Positions 14,301 to 26,300 of a DNA stretch of 64,000 nucleotides are shown in pieces. Under the pieces are notes generated by a model. That model was not told the DNA's origin. It saw only the letters and a program-made list of their open reading frames with translations, and searched no databases. The stretch comes from Hormiphora californensis (Eukaryota > Ctenophora > Tentaculata > Cydippida > Pleurobrachiidae), in assembly GCA_020137815.1 (NCBI GenBank), contig CM035352.1, forward strand, positions 8,176,416-8,240,415, given 5' to 3'. The position numbers and the translations under genes were made by a program. Position 1 is the stretch's first letter, and each line of letters starts with the position of its first letter.

Positions 14301-17300
14301 GAAGGCATTTGATAAGGTGGACATTGGCATTCTATTGGAAAAACTCCAGAAATATGGTGTCAAGGGCAGACTTTTATCTTGGCTAAGTAGTTTCCTTACC
14401 GATCGGATGCAAACTGTTATGGTCGACGGTGTCCCTTCCTCTTTCGCTCAAGTGATTAGTGGTGTACCCCAAGGGACAGTTCTAGGCCCAATCCTATTTC
14501 TCATATATGTGATCGACCTAGATTCTGTAGTCAAACACGGCTCGTCCTTGTCGTTTGCAGACGATACCAAAATCTTCTCTGCTATACGAACGCTACTGGA
14601 TAAGGTCCTCCTTCAAGAGGATCTCAACAGCATCATTTCTTGGGCAGATATCAACAATATGTCGCTCCACCAAGCAAAGTTTGAAGTGATGAACTATACA
14701 CTAAATCACACATCATCTCTCAGGGAAATGCCCTTTAGTGCCGAGAACTATACATATCATCTTTCAGACGGTAGAGCTATTATCCCTTCCCGTACCGTTC
14801 GTGATCTTGGCGTTCTTCTCTCCTCCGACGGTTCATGGTCAGCCCAGATATCTCGTGTAATATCAGAGGCGAGACGTATTGCTGGCTGGACCCTCAGTGC
14901 ATTCAGGTCCCGTTCTCGGAGCACCATGGTTACCCTCTACAAATCCCTGGTGCGTCCACACCTGGACTACTGTTGTACTCTTTGGTCCCCCACCAAGATT
15001 GGCGATATCAGTCGTTTAGAGGATATTCAACGTGCTTTTACTCGTAAAATCGCCGGCCTTAAAGGCCTGGACTACTGGCAGAGACTCCGATCCCTGTGTC
15101 TACTGTCACTTCAAAGACGTCGTGAGAGATACACTATGATAATGGTCTGGAAAATATACAATGGTGAATCACCAAACACCACCAACATGGGCTTTGTGGA
15201 GAGCCCCCGTTCTGGACCAAGAGCAATCGTTCCCAGATATTCTTATGAAGCTCAACGATCAAATCTCACCATGTTTGAGGGTTCTTTTGCAGTTAAGGGC
15301 CCCCAACTGTGGAACACTCTACCACGACATGTTAAGGAGGCACCGACACTTTCCCATTTTAAATCACGCCTGGGTGTCTACCTTTGTTTCATCCCTGATA
15401 CTCCACCTATTATCGGGTATCCATCTCAATCGAACAACAACTCTATCCTGCAGTGGCGTCCTGATCAATTCCAATCTTGATGAATGTTGTTTGTTGCTGA
15501 GCTGGTGTGTTATTAATGACTAATGAGGAGGTTTATTTTTTTAAATATCCTGTGTATTTGTGCGCAAATTATTTGAATTGAATTGAGATATATACCTAAC
15601 ATTATCAAGCTGAAACACAAGCAGAATTATGCAATTATAGGTAGCCGATACAGTGTAATAGTAAGGGACACATGTCAGGTATAACTGCACTGAACGGAGC
15701 ACATTGTATTGTGATAGATATGTCATAAATATTATTATAAACCATAGCGGGTAAATAAACGCCTGCTAAAGCTTGTAAATAATCCTTGCTTATTTATACC
15801 ACACACCACCATCCCTGCTTTGCAGGTCGGACAGTGTAGCGAATCACCCTGACCCGGGTGACCCGCTACATGTAAACTCGGGTTTGTTATCTTTGTCAAA
15901 ATGTGCTTTGGCCTTCGTCTGTTGCTCAAAGAGAGCATAATAAACAGCTCAACTTCAAAGTCCCTCTCAAACGTACCAGAAGCCCAAACCATGGGACCCT
16001 TTCTCTCCCAGGTAGCAGAGAGAAAGGGAATCAGAGCCATAGTTACCACATAACCGGGTTGGTATGGAGGTTTGCTGAGCGTACTTCATGGTTTAGTAAC
16101 AACAAACAAAGTACAAACTATGAACAATCAGCATACTTTGCTTCTGGAGCACGGATCTGGCAGTATTCACGAGTAAAAATTTCTAAATTTCTTCCCTTCA
16201 AGGCACTACTGTAGTGTAAAGAGGTGTTTTCGTCGAAAACGCCCCTTTACACAAAAACTTTTCGTCCTGACTTAGAGCGATTGTGTGAAACTCTACAAGT
16301 TTTAAAAGTTAGCTAGTCGGTTTTGCGGTATACTCACTTCCCGATTTCTTCTTTCATGTCATAAATATCGTAGAACCTCATCCTTCTAAAAGTAACGATT
16401 AATATTAACGTGAGGAGAGTACAAATTGTTCAAAGAGGACGAAAAAGTAAAAACCGTATTTTGAAAATCCTAAAACCGAAGTTTCAAAATTCTGGAGTTC
16501 TGTCCAAACAAATAAAAATTTATTTTGAATTTTAATCGCGCGCACGCGCAAACACTTGTTACGTCGTAAATATTTTATATGCACCACAGCCACAAATAAA
16601 ACCGCGAATGTTGTACATTGTACAAACTCTTGATGGAGCAGTAAAACAATGCATTCACACAGTGGAGTGGATAGATGCAGCATGTCTCTCATCGAGTGTG
16701 AAGGCAATCGAGTGTCTCCTAAATTGGCACGTATTCGTAAATTTTCAAGTTTGTTTTTATGTATCGAGTTATATATCGTTGAATTTGTCTTGGTCTACTG
16801 ATCACAAAAACATGTGTATTTTCTGTCTACTATGAGCGGTTCGCTAATTACGCCAATTAGTTAATTAGCTACCCCTTGTCAGCGCCCCTCGCGCGGACGT
16901 CGTACGCGCTATAATAGCGCCGCGCCAAGCATGTCTCTAGTTATAAGTTGGAGATGAACGTCGTCTAAGAAGCGTGCAACACTAGCGTGCAACAATTTGC
17001 TCCATTTGCCCGTGCGAATCAAGGGGTTGTTATGGTGGTGGGCAAGGGTGTGAATACTCTGCACGTGCATGTTGGTTGGATTTTATGTTGCGTGTTCCTG
17101 CGTGTTTTGTGGTGTTTTGCCATCTACTACTGCTGCCCCATGATTGCCAAAGCTTCACTACCACTTACCCCCCGATACTTACATCTACACAGCTACAATT
17201 CTACGGATGTTCATCACCTAATTCGACACGTTTCAAGCGGCCCCTCTTCTGATCACCCTTGATGTTCATCACCATCCCTTATACCACTCTAACCAACCCC

Positions 17301-20300
17301 GACATCGACATGATGAAGAGATGGAGTGAGAGAGGATTCAATAATGCATGCCGATAGGAGTCAGTAGGGGGCGGAGGATTCAACAGGGGGGGGTAAGGAT
17401 TCAATAGCGGGTGGGGTAATGATTCAATAGGGTGGAGGGAGTCAAAAGAGCCGGGGAGTGAGGAATGAGGATTCAATAATGTGGGGGCGACAGGAGTCAA
17501 TAGGGGCGAGGAGAGTCATTAGGGGTGTGATAGAGTCAATAAGCCATAGAGCTTTACTTTTGCTAGGGTATCAATGGGATTAGGGTGCAGGAGGGGTGGG
17601 AGGTGTTTGAGAAGAGTCAATAGAGTGTGAGAGGAGTTTTTTGGTCTTTGCCTGGCTCTCTAGTTCCTTATATGTAGAACACTGAACACTGTTCATTGAA
17701 CACATATCCAGTCATGTCGAGAATTATACTTGTCTTAAATATTATATGCATACACTCTTCTCTCATTTTTCTCAATCTGATTGTGAATGTATTGATTTGA
17801 GAATTCTTCCTGGAGCTGGTAACAATAGCACTCACTCTCAGCAGCACAGCTCGACAGACAAACAAATTGAGAAGAAGGGGTAAGGGAGAAAAGGGAATAG
17901 AAAGGGAGAGGGAGATAGAATGGGAGAGAATGGGGAGATAGAAAGGGAGAAAGGGGAGATAGAAAGGGAGAGAATGTGAGATAGAAAGAGAAAGTGAGAA
18001 GAGGAGACAGAGGGAGAATGGGAGAAAAAAGAATAAGGAGAGAGAGTGGAGAGAATGTAGATATACCATTCTCCCTTTGTCTCTCTCTCTTTTTTCTGCT
18101 CCCTTTCTCCCCTTTCTCTCCTTCTTCTCCCTTTTTTCGCTCTCTTTCTCGTCTCTCTCCCGCTCCGCTCCCTTTGTCTCTCTCTCCCTCTCTCTCCCTT
18201 TTGTGCTCTCTCTCCTCTTCGCTCCGTTTTTTTTTCTGTTCTCTCCCTTTTCCCACTCTCTCTCCCTCGCGCATCTCCCGTTCTCTCTCTCCCCTCCTTC
18301 TCTAATAATTTATACGAACGCATCTTCCGATCATCAACTAGCTGGGAGCGATTACCGCGTGCGTGTGTGTACTTGTACTTTGTCAGAGTTGTATGGGGGA
18401 GATAATTATTTCTTTTCAGGAGATCTTTTTACCTAGCACCCAACACCAATTGTGTACCTCACCATCCCCCCCCTCGGCCCTCACCCCCCCCCCTCTCAAC
18501 ACCAATTGTGTTTAACAGCCCCACGACACCGGGGGGGGCCAGGGGGGGCCGGGCCCCCCCTGGGATTTACCAAACATGGGAATTTTATTGAATATTTCGT
18601 AGAGAATGTAAAAATGCATGAAAACAATTGAAATTCTAAATTTTCGGGGGCTTCGCCCCCTCCAAGGCATATATGTACAGGTTCTACGTGCCTCAAATGA
18701 GTGAAATCGGTTAAAAGTCTAAATTTTCACCCCTTGACCCCATTAGGAGCCTCTGCCTTACAAACCCCCTGCCACTGCTCCTCCGGCGCCCCTTCGAGAC
18801 ATACAGGTTCTACGTAAACAAAAGAAGGTGGAGATGGACTTCTAAATGCCTAAAATGTGGTGAAAATCGGATAAAAAGTCTAAAATTTTTCCGGGGGCTT
18901 CGCCCCCTGACCCCATAGGAGCCTGAGCCTCCAAACCCCCCTGCCACTCTGCTCCTCCGGCGCCCCCTTCGAGACATACAGGTTCTACGTAAACAAAAGA
19001 AGGTGGAGGACTTCTAAATGCCTAAAATGTGTGAAAATCGGATAAAAAGTCTAAAATTTTTCCGGGGGCTTCGCCCCCTAGACCCCCCACCAGGGGCTTC
19101 AACCCCTGGACCCCATTGGGGGCCTGCGGCCCCCAAACCCACTGCCGCTGCTCCTCCGGCGCCGCTTCGCGGCACCGTCGTCGCGTGTGCATCTCAAAAA
19201 TTCCGGTGCTCCGCACCGCCCCCCCTGGAAAAATTCCGTGTCGTGGGCCCTGCAGTGTAAAGTCCATTTTTTTTCAACTGTTCACCCAAAATTGAAATTT
19301 CAGTGAAATTTATAAGAATTTTCGTGGTGCGCGCTACACTTTAACATGTGATAGATGCGCAAAACATTCCGCACACGACTTTGGGGGTGAACAGTTGAAA
19401 AAAATGGAGTATACCCTCAACCCCCCCCCCCCCTCACCCCGCTGACACAAAAGATACAAACATGCCTTTATCGACCCTCTATCTCACCGCACCCCACGTT
19501 GCCTTTATCGACCCTCTATCTCACCGCACCCCACGCACCCAAACTATAGGGACACTATGTTTTGTATTGAGGGTTCCTTGCTCGACCCTGTTTCACCGCA
19601 CCCCGGTAATGAGGGTTAGAAATGAGGGGGACTACCTCTGACTGAGAGTCTCCGTGTGTTATTATCTTTGGCTGCGAAGTCTTTAGATTGTTGTTTGTGT
19701 GTACATCGTCGTACCACACTGAACGCCCCCTGAGAGAAATATTTGTATCAGTGGACTAGAACCGCTGTGGTATTGGGTGATACTCTGAGATATACACACT
19801 TCACACGTGGGTTAGATACCCTGTATACCAGGAGATATACGCAGCAGGATTTTCTTGATGAACCTGATGGAAACTGTACGGGACGACATACTACGGGAGG
19901 TAAAACTGTCCCTGGACTCAATGAGACAGGATTTCCAGGCTAACTCCACCACGGCCCCAATATCTTCCCCTCAGCCAGCCCTGTGCAACAACTCCAATGC
20001 TATTCCCAGGAGCACTGGAAAGATTTCGAAATTACTCAGTATCAACGCCCGTAGTTTAACCCTCTTCTGCGGGTAGCGAATGTAAGTGGAAGCTTCCCTA
20101 TCTCAGGACACACTTACAAATTCTCTTCAACCCCCATACTATGCACTGCTATAACTGAAACTTGGTGGAGTGATGCATTTAGTGATGCTCAGTTGAACAT
20201 TGAAGGTTTCCACCTCATCAGGAGTGACCGTGATGGTAGAAGAGTGGGGGGTGTTGCCCTCTATGTAAACAGCCAACTTCCTATCTCACTCGACTACCGT

Positions 20301-23300
20301 TACCTCTGATTCCTCCAGCAGTGCGCTATCGTGTACATTAAAGAAAGCCACTCCATTCTAGCGTGGTTTATCGTGCACCAAATGCTCCAATTGCCGATCT
20401 TCTCAACGGTGTTGTCCCAATTCATCGACAGTTGGGCGCACATTTGACTACGTCCGTCACGGACATTTTCTTAACAGGGGGACTTAAAGCCGGCACAACT
20501 GGGTGTCCAGGAAGCCCGATACTGCATCCCGAACCTGCTCGACTTCTCAGCCTCTCATTTCCTAACTCAATTGTCGATGGTCCAACCAGAGGATCCAATA
20601 CCCTGGACCTTGTTTTGACTAACAGACCTGATTATGTCATAGATACCAATGTATCAGATCCAAACTTTTCCGATCACCAAATGGTAACATGTACTCTTGG
20701 GTTTGGTATCAAGTCCCAGCCAGTTCGGACTCCAATCTTGAGGATTTCTTGCATTCAATTTTCATGAAGCGGACTTCCCATCAATGCGTAACGAGCTAAA
20801 CCTTATCGACTGGGATGCTCTTGCTGATATCTGTAATGACAGGGACGGATCAGATTTTGTCCAACTTTTCAATTTGACCATCTTGCAGGTCTTGTCTCAT
20901 CACTCCAAGAGGAAAAGAAAGCGGGAACCAACGTCGTGATCCTATTTTGAGACGCCTGAAAATCAAGCAGAGAAGTCTCAACAAACGTTTGTCTATCGCT
21001 CGGCAACACACTACTCCAAATCTATCACAACTTGAAATTAGTGTTGCCAGGGTCACGCTGAGGATAATGGCCCACATCTCACAGCGGTTGGATGATGAGG
21101 ACAGGGGGCTTTGGATAAAATCAAGTCAAATCCGAAGTTTTTCTGGTCCTATGCAAATCGAAAGCGTAAAATGCGTTCACGGATTCCACCACTTTTACGA
21201 GAGGATGGATCACTACACGGATGAAGCTTCTGAAAAGGCCGAGTTATTCCAGTCCCAATTCACTTCTGTATTTAGCTCCCCTTCTACATCCCCTTCAGCT
21301 GCAGCCTCATCTATATCGCCATCAACGTCCAGTATTTCAGACATATTGTTCTCTCCATCGCATTGAGAAGGCGTTAGCCGATCTGAACCCTTACTCCGCA
21401 GGCCCACCAGGGGATATTCCCGCCAGAATCTACGTGACTGTCGGTCATCTCTATCATACCCTTTGTATATCCTGTGGTGTAAATCATTCAACTCAGGTGC
21501 AGTTCCTACGTACCTGAAGCAGCAGTTCATATCACCCCTCTACAAAAAGGGTTCTAAGTCATGTGCTGCAAACTATCGGCCAATTTCATTGACCAGTCAC
21601 ATTACTAAACTTTCGAAAGAGTTGTTCGTTCCCAACTTGTATCGTATTTTGAGTCAGAAAATCTTTTTAATGACTCTCAACATGGATTAAAGTAAGGCGG
21701 AGCTGTCTTTCGCAACTCACTCGTCATATTGACAACCTACTGAACAATCTCAATGGTCTCCTCCTGAGGTGATGTTATCTACCTCGATTTTGAGAAGGCA
21801 TTTGATAAGGTGGACATTGGCATTCTATTGGAAAAACTCCAGAATAGGGTGTCAAGGGCAGACTTTTATCTTGGCTAGTAGTTTTCCTTACCGATCGGAT
21901 GCAAACTGTTATGGTCGACGGTGTCCCTTCCTCTTTCATTTCTCTCTAGTCTCTCGTTTCTCTTTCATTTCTCTTTCTATTCATTCTTATCAAGATCTTC
22001 TCGATATAATGTTATAATTTCTTAATATCTCACACATATTCGCATCTTGTCCCAGCCGATTATTCTGTCACTTTTTACTAAACGCATGCCATCAATCCTT
22101 ATATGCAGAACACTGAACACTGTTCAGTGAACACATATCCAGTCATGTCAGAGATATTATCAGGGTGTAAACTGCATGTCGTGTTTGCTAGTCGCGAGCG
22201 CGCTTGCGAGACAAGTAAACACGTCAAGGTTCATTAACAAGCATGCTGCTCAGTCATTTTAGATTTAATACACAATGTAAGGATACCATGTAATAGGTGA
22301 GACTCTTGCCGTCACCCTCGTTCAAGTCCCGTGAAAAACGGAGCAGTACACGCAAACTGATGCCCATTTTCCTCGCGTGACCCCGATTCAGCAGTTTGAG
22401 ACACCAACTCTTTAGGGGGCCATATCTCAGGAACCAGACAAGATAGGAAAAATCGCCGTCTAATGAGGCGTACAGTTTTTAATCTAGTTTACCACTGTAC
22501 CGGCCGTTTCACTCTCCGACCTAAAACAAAAATCGCAACCCCACAAAACTTCAAAATAATGAAATTCGCATCTCGCATGTCGTGTTGCATGTCGTGTCAT
22601 GTTATTGACGCGCTCGCGTTCAACTCTCACACAGCAGCTGCAGAACATGGCGGGAAACATCGAGGAGTAGAGAGAGGGTCGGTGCCGAATCAAATATTTC
22701 TTGATCTTGATCTACTCCATCTCTCAGCTATCCTACCCCTCATCAACTCGATCTCTCAGCTACCCTACCCCTCATCTACTCCATCTTTCAGCTACCCTAC
22801 CCCTCATCTACTCCATCTTTCAGCTACCCTACCCCTTATCTAGTCCATCTCTCAGCTACCCTACTCCTCATCTACTCCATCTCTCAGCTTCCCTATTAGG
22901 GAAGCATAGAGATGGAAACGATTAGGGGTAGGGAATCCCTATCCATAATCGTTTCCATCTCTATGCTTCCCTAGCCCTCATCAACTCCATCTTTCAGCTA
23001 CCCTACCCCTAATCTAGTCCATCTCTCCGCTACCCTACTCCTCATCTACTCCATCTCTCAGCTACCCTACCTCCCATTTACTCCATCTCTCAACTTCCCT
23101 ACCTCCCATTTACTCCATCTCTCAGCTACCCTACCTCCCATTTACTCCATCTCTCATTTATCCTAACATTCCTACCCCTGAGAGATGGAGTAAATGGGAG
23201 GTAGAGAAGCTGAGAGATGGAGTAAATGGGAGGTAGGGAAGCTGAGAGATGGAGTAAATGGGAGGTAGGGTAGCTGAGAGATGGAGTAAATGGGAGGAAG

Positions 23301-26300
23301 GGAAGCTGAGAGATGGAGTAAATGGAAGGTAAGGTAGCTGAGAGATGGAGTAAATGGGAGGTAGGGAAGCTGAGAGATGGAGTAAATGGGAGGTAGGGAA
23401 GCTGAGAGATGGAGTAAATGGGAGGTAGGGAAGCTGAGAGATGGAGTAAATGGGAGGTAGGGTAGCTGAGAGATGGAGTACTAAATGAGAGGTAGGGAAG
23501 CTGAGAGATGGAGTAAATGGGAGGTAGGGAAGCTGAGAAATGGAGTAAATGGGAGGTAGGGAAGCTGAGAGATTGATCAAATGGGAGGTAGGGTAGCTGA
23601 GGGATAGAGTAAATGGGAGGTAGGGAAGCTGAGAGATGGAGTAAATGGAAGGTAGGTAAGCTGAGAGATGGAGTAAATGGGAGGTAGGGTATCTGAGAGA
23701 TGGAGTAAATGGGAGGTAGGGAAGCTGAGATATGGAGTAAATGGGAGGTAGGTAAGCTAAGAGATGGAGTAAATGGGAGGTAGGGAAGCTGAGAGATGGA
23801 GTAAATGGGAGGTAGGGTAGCTGATAGATGGAGTGAATGGGAGGTTGGGTAGCTGAGAGATGGAGTAAATGGGAGGTAGGGAAGCTGAGAGATGGAGTAA
23901 ATGGGAGGTAGGGAAGCTGAGAGATGGAGTAAATGGGAGGTAGGTATGCTGAGAGATGGAGTAAATGGGAGGTAGGGTATCTGAAAGATGGAGTAAATGG
24001 CAGTTAGGGAAGCTGAGATATGGAGTAAATGGGAGGTAGGTAAGCTGAGAGATGGAGTAAATGGGAGGTAGGGAAGCTGAGAGATGGAGTAAATGGGAGG
24101 TAGGGTAGCTGAGAGATGGAGTAAATGGGAGGTAGGGTAGCTGAGAGATGGAGTAGATGAGGAGTAGGGTAGCGGAGAGATGGACTAGATTAGGGGTAGG
24201 GTAGCTGAAAGATGGAGTTGATGAGGGCTAGAGAAGCATAGAGATGGAAACGATTATGGATAGGGATTCCCTACCCCTAATCGTTTCCATCTCTATGCTT
24301 CCCTAATAGGGAAGCTGAGAGATGGAGTAGATGAGGAGTAGGGTAGCTGAGAGATGGACTAGATAAGGGGTAGGGTAGCTGAAAGATGGAGTAGATGAGG
24401 GGTAGGGTAGCTGAAAGATGGAGTAGATGAGGGGTAGGGTAGCTGAGAGATCGAGTTGATGAGGGGTAGGATAGCTGAGAGATGGAGTAGATCAAGATCA
24501 AGAAATATTTGATTCGGCACCGACCCTCTCTCTACTCCTCGATGTTTCCCGCCATGTTCTGCAGCTGCTGTGTGAGAGTTGAACGCGAGCGCGTCAATAA
24601 CATGACACGACATGCAACACGACATGCGAGATGCGAATTTCATTATTTTGAAGTTTTGTGGGGTTGCGATTTTTGTTTTAGGTCGGAGAGTGAAACGGCC
24701 GGTACAGTGGTAAACTAGATTAAAAACTGTACGCCTCATTAGACGGCGATTTTTCCTATCTTGTCTGGTTCCTGAGATATGGCCCCCTAAAGAGTTGGTG
24801 TCTCAAACTGCTGAATCGGGGTCACGCGAGGAAAATGGGCATCAGTTTGCGTGTACTGCTCCGTTTTTCACGGGACTTGAACGAGGGTGACGGCAAGAGT
24901 CTCACCTATTACATGGTATCCTTACATTGTGTATTAAATCTAAAATGACTGAGCAGCATGCTTGTTAATGAACCTTGACGTGTTTACTTGTCTCGCAAGC
25001 GCGCTCGCGACTAGCAAACACGACATGCAGTTCACACCCTGATTATACTTGTCTTAAATATTATATGCATACACCTCATCTCTCATTTTTCTCAATCTGA
25101 TTGTGAATGTATTGATTTGAGAATTCTTCCTGGAGCTGGTAACAATAGCACTCACTCTCAGCAGCACAGTCGACAGACAAACAAATTGAGAAGAAGGGGT
25201 AAGGGAGAAAAGGGGAGATAGAAAGGGAGAGGGAGATAGAATGGGAGAGAATGGGGAGATAGAAAGGGAGAGAAAGGGGGAGATAGAAAGGGAGAGAATG
25301 TGAGATAGAAAGGGAGAAAAGTGGAGATAGAAAGGGAGACAGAGGGGGAGAATGGGGAGAGAAAGAAGAGATAAAGGGAGAGAGAGGGGAGAGAATGGGA
25401 GATATAAAGGGAGAAAAGGGGGGAGATAGAAAGGGTGATAGAAAGGGAGAAAAGGGGAGAGAATGAGGGAGAGAAAGGGGGAGAGAGAATGGGAGAGAGA
25501 GAGAAAGAGCAGAGAAAGGGGGAGAGAGAGAAAGAGAGAGAAAGGGGGAGAGAGAGAAAGAGGAGAGAATGGGGGGGGGAGATAGAATGGGAGAGAGAGA
25601 GAGAGAGAGAGAGAAAGGGGAGAGAGAGAAAGAGGAGAGAGAGAATGGGAGAGAGAAAGACATGTTATAAAGAATAATATAAAGAAGATGGAAGAGCAAG
25701 ATTGAAAGCGTGCGTGTGTGTACTTGTACTTTGTACAAAGTTGTATAGGGGTGGAGATAATTATTTCTTTTCAGGAGATCTTTTTACTAGCAGCCCCAAC
25801 ACCAATTGTTTACCCCCATCCCCCCTCTCACCCCTCAACCCCCCCCCCTCTCACCCTCACCCCCCCCCCCCTCTCAACCCCACCCGCTGACACAAAAGAT
25901 ACAAACATGCCTTTATCGACCCTCTATCTCACCGCACCCCACGTTGCCTTTATCGACCCTCTATCTCACCGCACCCCACGCACCCAAACTATAGGGACAC
26001 TATGATTCTGATAATGATGTATTGATATATATATTGAGGGATTCCTTGCTCGACCCTGTTTCACCGCACCCCGGTAAATGAGGGTTAGAAATGAGGGGGA
26101 TCCTACCTCTGACTGAGAGTCTCCGTGTGTTAATTATCTTGGCTGCGAAGTCTTTAGATTGTTGTTTGTGTGTACATCGTCGTACCACACTGAACGCCCC
26201 CCTGAGAGAAATATTTGTATCAGTGGACTAGAAAGGGAAGAATACGCTGTGGTATTTGGGTTAGATACTCTGAGATATACTACACACTTCACACGTGGGT

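Larger units (their letters stand above)
9248..16730. repeat. Large local duplication, copy 1 (CaMKII 5' region)
   Basis: Matches copy 2 (16938-21935) from about 9415 to 14450, and copy 3 (21937-27405) in pieces over its whole length. Contents: AT-rich leader, a 9430-10140 block rich in GATTCAATAG-like repeats, a purine-rich tract 10360-10500, a GC-rich hairpin block 10991-11736, CaMKII exon 2, the LINE, and CaMKII exon 1. The three copies are in the same orientation. Ends are approximate because they fall in CT-rich sequence. Confidence 0.85.
16938..21935. repeat. Large local duplication, copy 2 (indel-rich, truncated)
   Basis: Follows copy 1 base by base from about 9415, including the GC-rich block (about 18516-19252), CaMKII exon 2 and the LINE insertion, then stops inside the LINE RT domain at about 21935, where copy 3 begins. 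Differences from copy 1 are mostly 1-2 base insertions and deletions, many in homopolymers, with few substitutions. Confidence 0.85.

Noticed and set aside
22290-22340. B-box-like GTTCAAGTCCC inside the foldback arm, possible tRNA fragment
   Set aside because: No matching A-box or cloverleaf was found; probably chance.
23177-24150. CRISPR-like regular repeat array
   Set aside because: Units are contiguous without unique spacers, and the region is part of an animal foldback element.
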